From the NCBI GenBank assembly GCA_902571865.1, contig CACGDO010000001.1, forward strand, positions 332,315 to 396,314: a DNA stretch of 64,000 bases. The letters are read 5' to 3'. The notes below the pieces were generated by a model that made no database searches, had not been told where the DNA came from, and was given only the letters and a program-made list of their open reading frames with translations. A program made the position numbers and the translations under genes. This DNA comes from an uncultured Alphaproteobacteria bacterium. GTDB taxonomy: Bacteria; Pseudomonadota; Alphaproteobacteria; HIMB59; GCA-002718135. Within the stretch, counting starts at the first letter, position 1, and the number at the start of each line of letters is the position of its first letter. Positions 46,370-54,450 of the stretch are shown here, piece after piece.

Positions 46370-48304
46370 ATGGCAAAAAAGTCAACTTATAATGCTAAAG
46401 ATATTGAAGTACTTGAGGGTCTTGAACCTGTTCGCAAGAGACCAGGCATGTACATTGGGAGCACTAACCAAGATGGTCTACATCATTTAGTTAATGAAGT
46501 ATTAGATAATAGTATAGATGAAGTTTTAGCAGGCCATGCAACTGATATAAGTTTTGAATATAAAAAAGACGGTACAATAAAAATTAAAGATAATGGAAGA
46601 GGTATTCCAATTGATTTTCATCCTAAATATAAAAATAAAAGAGCACTTGAAGTAGTTTTAACAACACTTCATGCGGGTGGTAAATTTAATAGCAATGCTT
46701 ACAAAACTTCTGGTGGATTACACGGAGTTGGTATTTCTGTTGTTAACGCATTGAGTTCTTTATTACAAGTTCAAGTCTTCAAAGATGGCAAGCTATATCG
46801 ACAAGATTACTCAAAAGGTAAAATTAAAACAAAAATTAAAATTGAAAAATGTAGTAAAAAGTTAAAAGGTACAGAAATTTCTTTTCTTCCAGACCAAAGT
46901 ATATTTGAAGAAACACAATTTGTTCCAAAAAAATTATATAATTTTATAAATATGAAAGCTGTTTTGGTTGGAGGCACAACTATCAACTTTAAAATTGATA
47001 AAGAATTAATAAAAGATAATACACCAAACAACAAAAGTTTTTTTTACAAAAAAGGAATTGAGGATTATTTTCAATTAGAATACTCAAACAACTCAAAATT
47101 ATTTGAAAAAAATTTTTTATTAAAATCTGTCATCAAAGATAATGAAAATTTTGAAACACTAATATCATTTAATACAAATGAAACTTCAAGTTTAAAATCT
47201 TATTGTAACACGATTGAGACACCAGATGGAGGCTCACATGAAAATGGTATTCGTAATGGAATTTTAAAAGCTATAAAACTTTATGGGCAAAAAAATCAAT
47301 TTTCAAAAATAAGTAATATCAATCACAGCGATATATTTGATTATTGTAATGTTATTATTTCTATCTTTATTAATGATCCAAGTTTTGAAGGGCAAACTAA
47401 AAAAAGAATAATAATGCCATATTTACAAAAAGAAATTGAAACAAAGACACAACAAGAGTTTTTATTATGGTTAAATGCTAATAAAAAAAATTCAAAAATA
47501 CTTTTAGATAATTTAATTGAAAGAGCACTTCAGAGGACAGATTTATCAAAAATTAAAGAGTTAGATAGAAAAAGTATTAAAGAAAGAAATCGTCTTCCAG
47601 GCAAGTTGGTAGATTGTTCAAGTAAATCTATAATAGATTCTGAGATATTCATTGTTGAAGGTGATAGTGCTGGAGGTTCTGCAAAACAAGCTAGAAATAG
47701 AGAATTTCAAGCAATACTTCCTTTAAGAGGAAAAATATTAAATGTTTATAATGTTGGGTTATCTAAAATTGCTGATAATAATGAAATACAAAACCTTATT
47801 CAATCGTTAGGATGTGGAATCGGAAAAAATTTTGAAATTTCAAAACTTCGATATGAAAAAATAATACTAATGACGGATGCTGATGTAGATGGCTCACATA
47901 TAGCAACTCTACTTATTACTTTTTTTTACAAATACATGAAAAGCTTAATTGATGAAAATAAACTGTATCTAGCAATGCCTCCTCTATTTAAAATTTATAA
48001 CAAAAATAAATCTTTTTACGCATATGATGAAAAAGAGAGGGATAAATTGATTGAAAAAGAATTTAAGTCAGACAATTATAATATCACAAGATTTAAAGGA
48101 TTGGGTGAAATGCCTGCAGATCAATTAAAAGAAACAACTATGGATCAAAAGAAAAGAAATCTTATTTTAATTAACTCAGAAAAAGCAAAAAAAGATTTAA
48201 AAATTACAGAAAATTTATTTGAAACCTTAATGGGAAAACAAGCAGAGTTACGTTTTAAATTTATTCAAAATAATGCTAACTTCATTAAAAATTTAGATGT
48301 CTAA
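46370..48304 (+). CDS. parE: DNA topoisomerase IV subunit B
   Basis: ParE provides the ATPase and Toprim parts of topoisomerase IV, which decatenates chromosomes. The 644-residue protein has GHKL ATPase motifs (EVLDNSIDEVLAGHA, DNGRGIP, GGLHGVGISVVNALS), then the Toprim VEGDSAGGSAKQARNR and TDADVDGSHI. I call ParE and not GyrB because of LPGKLVDCSS, QSLGCG and LRYEKIILMTDADVDG, typical of alphaproteobacterial ParE, and the short length. GyrB remains an unlikely alternative. Confidence 0.88.
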   Translation: MAKKSTYNAKDIEVLEGLEPVRKRPGMYIGSTNQDGLHHLVNEVLDNSIDEVLAGHATDISFEYKKDGTIKIKDNGRGIPIDFHPKYKNKRALEVVLTTLHAGGKFNSNAYKTSGGLHGVGISVVNALSSLLQVQVFKDGKLYRQDYSKGKIKTKIKIEKCSKKLKGTEISFLPDQSIFEETQFVPKKLYNFINMKAVLVGGTTINFKIDKELIKDNTPNNKSFFYKKGIEDYFQLEYSNNSKLFEKNFLLKSVIKDNENFETLISFNTNETSSLKSYCNTIETPDGGSHENGIRNGILKAIKLYGQKNQFSKISNINHSDIFDYCNVIISIFINDPSFEGQTKKRIIMPYLQKEIETKTQQEFLLWLNANKKNSKILLDNLIERALQRTDLSKIKELDRKSIKERNRLPGKLVDCSSKSIIDSEIFIVEGDSAGGSAKQARNREFQAILPLRGKILNVYNVGLSKIADNNEIQNLIQSLGCGIGKNFEISKLRYEKIILMTDADVDGSHIATLLITFFYKYMKSLIDENKLYLAMPPLFKIYNKNKSFYAYDEKERDKLIEKEFKSDNYNITRFKGLGEMPADQLKETTMDQKKRNLILINSEKAKKDLKITENLFETLMGKQAELRFKFIQNNANFIKNLDV

Positions 48305-48307
48305 TAT

Positions 48308-49789
48308 ATGAATAAATATTTCTTAGTTATTGATCAAGGAACAACAAGTTCAAGAATTGTACTGTATAATAAAAAATTTGAAATATTTGATATTGTACAA
48401 AAAGAATTTAAACAATATTTTCCAAATGAAGGATGGGTAGAACATAATGCAACAGAAATTTGGGACGATGTTAGAAATTTAATTTCAAAAATATTAAAAA
48501 AAAATAAGTTAAATTCAAAAAATATAATTTCAATTGGAATTACAAATCAACGAGAAACAACAGTTTTATGGAATAAAAAAACTGGGAAACCAATTTATAG
48601 AGCGATAGTCTGGCAAGATAGAAGAACAGCTAATGTTTGTGAAAAGTTAAAAATAAAAGGGATTGATAAAATAATTCAAAAAATAACTGGTTTAGAACTT
48701 GATCCTTATTTTTCTGCAACTAAAATTAAATGGATTATTGATAACGTTAAGGAAGCAAATAAGAATTTAAAGAATAATAATTTACTTTTTGGAACAATAG
48801 ACACCTGGCTATTATGGAATTTAACCAAAGGAAAATCTCACCTAACAGATATATCAAATGCCTCAAGAACCATGATTTTTGATTCTCAAAAAGAGAAGTG
48901 GTCTGACACAATTTTAAAAATATTTAATATTCCAAAATATATCTTACCAACTGTAGTTGAAAATGCATATGATTTTGGCTCTACTAAATTATTTGGTGAT
49001 GCAATACCAATTGGTGGCATGGCTGGAGACCAACAGTCAGCAACAATTGGTCAAGCGTGTTTTAAAAAAGGGCAATCAAAAAGTACGTATGGTACAGGCT
49101 GTTTTCTTCTTATGAATATTGGAGAAAAATTTAAATTATCTAAGAATAGATTACTAACAACCGTTGCTTTTAAAATAAATGGTAAAAAAATGTTTTGCTA
49201 TGAGGGAAGTATTTTTGTAGCAGGTTCTGCCATACAATGGATTCGCGATAATTTAAAATTTATAAAAGATTCTAGTGAAACTGATAAATTGTATAAAAAA
49301 GCTAATAAAGATGAAAGTTTATTTTTTGTCCCAGCCTTAACTGGACTTGGCGCACCATATTGGAACCCTAATGCGAGAGGAACATTTTTTGGTATCACTA
49401 GAAATACGTCTAAAGAAGATATTATCAAAGCAACTTTGGACAGCCTATCTTTTCAAACCTATGAATTAATTGAGTGTATGGAAAAAGATTCTAAGACAAA
49501 GATTAGTGAGATACGAGTTGATGGAGGTATGGTTAAAAATAATAGCTTTCTACAAAGTTTAGCAAATATTTCTCAAATTAAAATTATTAGACCAAGTAAT
49601 GTTGAGACTACTTCACTTGGTGCAGCATATCTTGCAGCAATTCAATCTGGATATTTAAAAAATACAAGCCAAATAAGTAAACTTTGGAAAAAAGATAAAA
49701 CAGTAAAAGCAAATATTAACAAATCCATTTCAACATCTAGTATTAGTAAGTGGAAATCAATTATCAATGTAGTTAATAATTTTTATTAA
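48308..49789 (+). CDS. glpK: glycerol kinase
   Basis: GlpK phosphorylates glycerol to sn-glycerol 3-phosphate. The 493-residue FGGY kinase starts with DQGTTSSR (9-16) and has GITNQRETTVLW, AIVWQDRRT, GIDTWLLW-like and GGMAGDQQSA segments, then ALTGLGAPYWNPNARGTFFG. It begins 3 bases after parE and overlaps the convergent amidotransferase gene by 17 bases at its end. No other glycerol genes are nearby. Confidence 0.95.
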   Translation: MNKYFLVIDQGTTSSRIVLYNKKFEIFDIVQKEFKQYFPNEGWVEHNATEIWDDVRNLISKILKKNKLNSKNIISIGITNQRETTVLWNKKTGKPIYRAIVWQDRRTANVCEKLKIKGIDKIIQKITGLELDPYFSATKIKWIIDNVKEANKNLKNNNLLFGTIDTWLLWNLTKGKSHLTDISNASRTMIFDSQKEKWSDTILKIFNIPKYILPTVVENAYDFGSTKLFGDAIPIGGMAGDQQSATIGQACFKKGQSKSTYGTGCFLLMNIGEKFKLSKNRLLTTVAFKINGKKMFCYEGSIFVAGSAIQWIRDNLKFIKDSSETDKLYKKANKDESLFFVPALTGLGAPYWNPNARGTFFGITRNTSKEDIIKATLDSLSFQTYELIECMEKDSKTKISEIRVDGGMVKNNSFLQSLANISQIKIIRPSNVETTSLGAAYLAAIQSGYLKNTSQISKLWKKDKTVKANINKSISTSSISKWKSIINVVNNFY

Positions 49790-50594
49790 GATTTAACCAA
49801 TTTGAAATTTCTAAAGAATGGATGTCTTCATCGACTACATCATCATATATTTGTAATTCTTTTTTTTCAAGATTATCAGGGTTTTGCAAAATCGTCTTTT
49901 CATTTTCAAATTCTGATAAATTTTCATATACTTTTTGTTCCAGCAAAATATCTCTTCTCATTTCCATAAGTCCAGCCATCCATTTTGGATTAAATTCTGG
50001 GTGGTATTGTACTGCCCAAACATTTGATTGGTTTGCTTCAAAGCTTATAGATTGAAATTTACTAATCTTATTTGAAGCTAGGACTTTGGTTTCTTTTGGA
50101 AGATTTTCTGCTTCATCATAATGCCAACAGAGTGCATTAAATGATTTTTTTTTATTCTTATACATAGGGTGAACTACACCATCTTGATTTAATGTAATAT
50201 TTTTAGCCAAAACTGCTTCAAGTCCATTTGGATTTTTTCTTACTTTTCCTCCTGCAGCAGTAACTAAAACCTGAAGCCCCCAACAACTTCCAAATATTTT
50301 ATTTTTTCTTCTAAATAATTCTTTAGCTAGCTCTATTTGATTAGTTATAGATTTTGTTTCATTATATATATTTAGTAAACTTCCCGTCCAAGCAATCGCT
50401 TCAAAGTCATCAAGACTTATGCCTAAAGGAAGATAATTATCACAAATAGCGGGATGAATTGTAGTTAAATTTATTTTTGAATTAGAATATTTTTTTAAGA
50501 TTTTTTCGTATACTTGATATTGCGTATCCATACCCAATTTTGTATATCGATCAGAAGCTTCTTTTTCATTTCCATCAACTAATAATATGTTCAT
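49773..50594 (-). CDS. class I glutamine amidotransferase domain protein
   Basis: This 273-residue protein has the triad of class I amidotransferases: Cys104 in GSCWGLQ, His198 and Glu200 in YHPEF. It resembles stand-alone proteins related to the GMP synthase amidotransferase domain, some of which remove gamma-glutamyl groups, and it carries an acidic C-terminal tail of about 60 residues. Its substrate cannot be told from sequence. It is divergent from the iolE-like gene, with 43 bases between the two starts. Confidence 0.85.
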   Translation of the reverse strand: MNILLVDGNEKEASDRYTKLGMDTQYQVYEKILKKYSNSKINLTTIHPAICDNYLPLGISLDDFEAIAWTGSLLNIYNETKSITNQIELAKELFRRKNKIFGSCWGLQVLVTAAGGKVRKNPNGLEAVLAKNITLNQDGVVHPMYKNKKKSFNALCWHYDEAENLPKETKVLASNKISKFQSISFEANQSNVWAVQYHPEFNPKWMAGLMEMRRDILLEQKVYENLSEFENEKTILQNPDNLEKKELQIYDDVVDEDIHSLEISNWLNLNKNY

Positions 50595-50637
50595 ATTTAT
50601 CTTTATTTTTCATCTATCATGAAATATGTAAAACTTC

Positions 50638-51531
50638 ATGAAAATTAAACTTGGTATTGCGCCTATTGCCTGGAGCAATGATGATATGCCAGAACTTGGA
50701 GGTGATACACCTATTGAGAAATGTTTAGAGGATGCAAGCACATCTGGATTTTCAGGTATTGAATTAGGTGGAAAATTTCCGAGAAATCCTGGAATAACAA
50801 AATATCTTTTAGAAAAATTTAATTTAAAAATGCCAGGTGGTTGGTATGGCGCAATGCTTAGAGAAAGAAGTGTAAAAGAAGAATGGATAGCACTACAAGA
50901 TCATTTAAATTTATTAAAGTTAATAAATGCAGATGTTTTTGTTTTTGCTGATGTATCAGGATCAATCCAAGGCGATCAATCAAAATCTTTAAGCACAAGA
51001 CCAATACTTGAAAAAGATGAATGGGATAGCTATTGCAAAAAAATCAGTGAATTATCTGATATGCTGATGGATGAAGGAATGCCAATGTCGTATCATGAGC
51101 ATATGGGAACTATTATACAGTCTGAGGAAGATGTAGATCGATTTATGGATATGACAAATCAAAATACATTTTTGCTTTACGATACTGGACACTTAATGTT
51201 TGCCGAAGCAAATTACGAAAGAGTATTAAAAAATTATATTTCTCGAATTAACCATATTCATTGTAAAGATATTAGAAAAGATGTTTTTTTAAAATCTATT
51301 AAAGATGACTTAAGTTTTAGAGAGTCTTTTTTAGATGGTGTTTTCACTGTTCCTGGAGATGGATGCATCGATTATGAACCATTAATTAATATATTATTTG
51401 AAGAAAAGTATCAAAAATGGCTTATAATTGAAGCTGAACAGGATCCTAAAAAAGCTAATCCACTTGAATATGCTAAAATTGGATATAACTACCTTTCATC
51501 TACATTAAAAAAAAATGGTTACACGCTTTAA
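50638..51531 (+). CDS. iolE: inosose dehydratase-like sugar isomerase (IolE family)
   Basis: A 297-residue TIM-barrel protein of the xylose-isomerase-like superfamily. APIAWSNDDMPELGG at residues 8-22, then ELGGKFPRNP, YHEHMGT, LYDTGHLMF, HCKDIRKDV and GVFTVPGDGCIDY follow the IolE pattern closely, including the acidic and His metal ligands. IolE dehydrates 2-keto-myo-inositol. No other inositol gene is in the window, so the real substrate may be a related polyol. No clear ribosome site precedes the ATG. Confidence 0.8.
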   Translation: MKIKLGIAPIAWSNDDMPELGGDTPIEKCLEDASTSGFSGIELGGKFPRNPGITKYLLEKFNLKMPGGWYGAMLRERSVKEEWIALQDHLNLLKLINADVFVFADVSGSIQGDQSKSLSTRPILEKDEWDSYCKKISELSDMLMDEGMPMSYHEHMGTIIQSEEDVDRFMDMTNQNTFLLYDTGHLMFAEANYERVLKNYISRINHIHCKDIRKDVFLKSIKDDLSFRESFLDGVFTVPGDGCIDYEPLINILFEEKYQKWLIIEAEQDPKKANPLEYAKIGYNYLSSTLKKNGYTL

Positions 51532-51964
51532 ACTTATACTCATAGTACTATCGTTGATTACGCCTACTATTTTGATGGGGCATAAAGTAACTTTAGAAGA
51601 CAAATCTCTTGAAGAGATTGTTAATAATAGAATGGCTTTAATGCAAAAAGTTAAAAGTGCGTCATCTCAAATATTTAGATTATTAAAAACAAATGATTAT
51701 GAAGCAATTCTTGAACTAAACGAAACTTTGTTACACACTGCTTCGGATTTTAAAGATCACTATCCTGAAGGTAGTCAGCACAAAGGGGCTAGTGAAGAAA
51801 TATGGAATGATAGAGAAACTTTTAATGAATTAAACGATAAGTTTGTTAGTGATATTGAAATGATTTCACTTAGTGCGGAATTAGAAGATAGTGAAATGCT
51901 AAATGATGCTTTTAAAGTAATGTCAGCAAATTGTGGGGCATGTCACAAAAAGTTTAGAAATTAA
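51515..51964 (+). CDS. class II cytochrome c (c'/c556 type)
   Basis: A 149-residue periplasmic cytochrome. Residues 1-21 form a signal peptide. The rest is mostly alpha-helical, as in the four-helix cytochrome c' fold, and the heme site CGACH lies at the extreme C-terminus (Cys140, Cys143, His144), the hallmark of class II. A Met near residue 41 could be a sixth ligand, suggesting a low-spin c556 type. It overlaps the end of the iolE-like gene by 17 bases and the convergent permease by 4 bases. Confidence 0.88.
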   Translation: MVTRFKLILIVLSLITPTILMGHKVTLEDKSLEEIVNNRMALMQKVKSASSQIFRLLKTNDYEAILELNETLLHTASDFKDHYPEGSQHKGASEEIWNDRETFNELNDKFVSDIEMISLSAELEDSEMLNDAFKVMSANCGACHKKFRN

Positions 51965-52671
51965 TTATTTAATCTTAAGTGTGGATTATATTTCCATTCT
52001 AAATATTTAACAAATTGCACCATTAAAAAATTTAAAAATAAATAAAGTATACCTGCAGCAATAAATGCTTCTACTGGTGCAAATGTTTTAGCCATAATCT
52101 TTCTCGCAATACCTGTCATTTCCATGTAAGTTGTAAGACTAACTAAAGAGGTTGCTTTAACCATTAGTATTAATTCATTACCGTAAGATGGTAGAACTTT
52201 TCGTATAGCAATAGGTAGAATAATTTTTCTTAAAAGTAAAAATTTTCCAAACCCAAGAGATAGACCTGATTCAACCTGACTTTTCTCAATTGATTGAATG
52301 CCACCTCGAAAAATTTCTGCTCCATATGCAACAGTATTAATTGTAAGAGCTATTACCCCACACCAAAAAGGCTCTTTCAATGCGTACCATAAAAAACTTT
52401 CTCTAATAAATTTTACAGAACCTAAACCAAAATAAATCAAATATATTTGAACAAGTAAAGGCGTTCCTCTGATGACAAAAATATAACTGGCAATTGTTCT
52501 TGATAATAATATAATTTTAGAAACTCTTCCTAGAGCAAATAATAATGCTAAAACAAAACCAAGTGGTAATGAAATTAATAATAATAAAATTGTATTATCT
52601 AAGCCAGATAGGATCAAAAAGAAATTTTTATAAATTAAAGAATTTTGAATACTATTTAAAAATTCAATCAT
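51961..52671 (-). CDS. polar amino acid ABC transporter permease (HisM-like)
   Basis: A 236-residue inner-membrane permease of the histidine/arginine/opine family, with about five membrane segments. The cytoplasmic loop that docks the ATPase is seen as SGLSLGFGKFLLLRKIILP. It overlaps the other permease by 4 bases (ATGA), so the two form a heterodimeric pore. Neither the ATPase nor the binding protein is adjacent. Confidence 0.88.
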   Translation of the reverse strand: MIEFLNSIQNSLIYKNFFLILSGLDNTILLLLISLPLGFVLALLFALGRVSKIILLSRTIASYIFVIRGTPLLVQIYLIYFGLGSVKFIRESFLWYALKEPFWCGVIALTINTVAYGAEIFRGGIQSIEKSQVESGLSLGFGKFLLLRKIILPIAIRKVLPSYGNELILMVKATSLVSLTTYMEMTGIARKIMAKTFAPVEAFIAAGILYLFLNFLMVQFVKYLEWKYNPHLRLNN

Positions 52672-53375
52672 GTTGAAAATCCTTTTGAATAGTTTACTTC
52701 TAAAGTCTTAAAAACCCTTCCGGATATTGTGGTTAGGCATAAATACAATATTGCGGCTGTTATTAAAAAAGTTAAAGGTGAATGCTCAACATTAGAAGAT
52801 ATTCTAGATTGACGCATGATTTCAACAAGACCAGTTACAGAAATGAGAGAAGTATCTTTAAGAGTTATTTGCCATACGTTCCCAATTCCTGGTAAAGCAT
52901 GTCTAATAACTTGTGGTGAAATAACTTTAAAAAAAATACTAAATTTATTCATACCCAGTGCTCTTGCAGCTTCTATTTGACCTTTAGATATAGCTAAATA
53001 AGAAGCTCGTAAAACTTCACTGGAATATGTTGCTGATATTACTGCAATGGCTATTGTCGCAATTGTAAGTGCGTTTAGTTCTATATATTTATTATATCCA
53101 AATACTTTAGCTATACTCATAACAACAGCATTGCCGCCAAAGAAAATTAGATATATAACTAATAATTCAGGAACACCTCTGATTACTGTTGTATAAAAAT
53201 TTGCAATAAATCTTGTTATTCTGTTTTGTATTATCTTTGCCCAAACTGTAATAATTGCTAAAAAAAGACCTAACCCCATTGATAAAATACTTACTAGTAG
53301 AGTCATCAGTGTTGCTATAAGAAATTCATCGCCCCACCCTGCATCTCCAAATACGAGTTTATCAAATTTGAACAT
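52668..53375 (-). CDS. polar amino acid ABC transporter permease (HisQ-like)
   Basis: A 235-residue permease similar to HisQ/OccQ. The ATPase-docking loop is EAARALGMNKFSIFFKVISP and it has about five membrane segments. It is the first of the two permease genes and lies 59 bases after the glycosyltransferase. A 7-base inverted repeat sits just upstream. The partner ATPase and substrate-binding genes are not in this window. Confidence 0.88.
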   Translation of the reverse strand: MFKFDKLVFGDAGWGDEFLIATLMTLLVSILSMGLGLFLAIITVWAKIIQNRITRFIANFYTTVIRGVPELLVIYLIFFGGNAVVMSIAKVFGYNKYIELNALTIATIAIAVISATYSSEVLRASYLAISKGQIEAARALGMNKFSIFFKVISPQVIRHALPGIGNVWQITLKDTSLISVTGLVEIMRQSRISSNVEHSPLTFLITAAILYLCLTTISGRVFKTLEVNYSKGFST

Positions 53376-53385
53376 ATAAAAGTAA

Positions 53386-53412
53386 ACAAGTAATGATGAA
53401 AAATATACTTGT
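53386..53412. repeat. inverted repeat upstream of the ABC permease pair
   Basis: ACAAGTA (53386-53392) and TACTTGT (53406-53412) are perfect 7-base arms with 13 bases between, so their centres are 20 bases apart, about two helical turns. The repeat begins 10 bases before the HisQ-like start codon. It could be a repressor operator or an mRNA hairpin; no T-run follows. Confidence 0.45.
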
Positions 53413-53434
53413 CTACCTTCGAATATATGAAATT

Positions 53435-54409
53435 TTAAATTAGAACTTTTTCTATTTCTTCAATCACTCTAGAGACAGGTATTTTATTGATATTCTTTGA
53501 ATTAAAATCACTTGAGGATATTGAAAATAGATTTGGATTTTCAGGAGTAAATTTTTTTGAATCTTTGGGGCCAAAGAGTTTAATTAATGGGCAATATCCA
53601 GTTGATAACATATGACTAACACCACTATCGTTTGAAATGGCTAATTGTAAATATTTGGTAGTAGCCATAATAATTTCTATATTTTGATATCTTTTAATAT
53701 GATCCTCAATAAATATTGAGTGAGGATAAAGATTTTTTAATTTTTCTTTTAAATATAATTCATCAGGTCCAATAAAAAAAACTATAGTTTTATTATTTCT
53801 TACAAGATAGTTACATAAGTCGATGTAGTTATCTAAAGACCAAATCTTATTTTTTTCACCCGCTCCAGGAGCGATACCTACATAGTTTTTATTTTTTTGT
53901 AAAATATCACTTAATGCTTCTTCAAGATTTTTACTAATAGGAATTTTAAAATCACTTCTATTATTTTTAAAAACTATTAAGTCTAATAGATCTAAAATAT
54001 AGTTTAAATAATACTTTCTTTTGTTATTATTTTTAATTTTTTTAGTAGAAAAAAAACCATTAGCAGATCCAGAAATAAAATTTTTATGTTTTATTCTTTT
54101 TAATGCAACAGTTCTAATTACTGATTTTTGTGTATCTAAAATATAATCAAAAAACTCATTTTCTAATTTATATTTTTTAGATATTTTATTCCAAAATAAT
54201 GGACTAAGGTCTGCTTGATCAAGTATCTCATCAATATAATTACTTGCTATGAATTTAAGAGTGTTTGAATAAACAGTTTTACCCTTATTAGTTAGCCAAT
54301 ATAATTTATAATGTGGAAGTCTTGATTTAATTTCGTGAAGAAGTTGTAATTTTATTATTCCATCTCCAATTTTTTCACCATTTGAAAATACTAGAATTTT
54401 TTTTACCAT
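53435..54409 (-). CDS. glycosyltransferase family 9 (heptosyltransferase-like)
   Basis: A 324-residue GT-B enzyme of the family that adds heptose or related sugars to the LPS core. The N-terminal part contains the FSNGEKIGDGIIKLQLL region, typical of GT9 acceptor domains. The C-terminal domain has GIAPGAGEKNKIWSLDNY and SNDSGVSHMLSTG, which bind the nucleotide sugar. With lipid A genes elsewhere in the window this fits LPS or another surface glycan, but the sugar is unknown. Confidence 0.8.
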   Translation of the reverse strand: MVKKILVFSNGEKIGDGIIKLQLLHEIKSRLPHYKLYWLTNKGKTVYSNTLKFIASNYIDEILDQADLSPLFWNKISKKYKLENEFFDYILDTQKSVIRTVALKRIKHKNFISGSANGFFSTKKIKNNNKRKYYLNYILDLLDLIVFKNNRSDFKIPISKNLEEALSDILQKNKNYVGIAPGAGEKNKIWSLDNYIDLCNYLVRNNKTIVFFIGPDELYLKEKLKNLYPHSIFIEDHIKRYQNIEIIMATTKYLQLAISNDSGVSHMLSTGYCPLIKLFGPKDSKKFTPENPNLFSISSSDFNSKNINKIPVSRVIEEIEKVLI

Positions 54410-54450
54410 TTTTTAATAAATTTAATTTTATTATGTGAAATATTTTATTT

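Noticed and set aside
46370-48304. GyrB instead of ParE
   Set aside because: LPGKLVDCSS, QSLGCG and LRYEKII before the DADVDG motif, and the length of 644, fit alphaproteobacterial ParE better.
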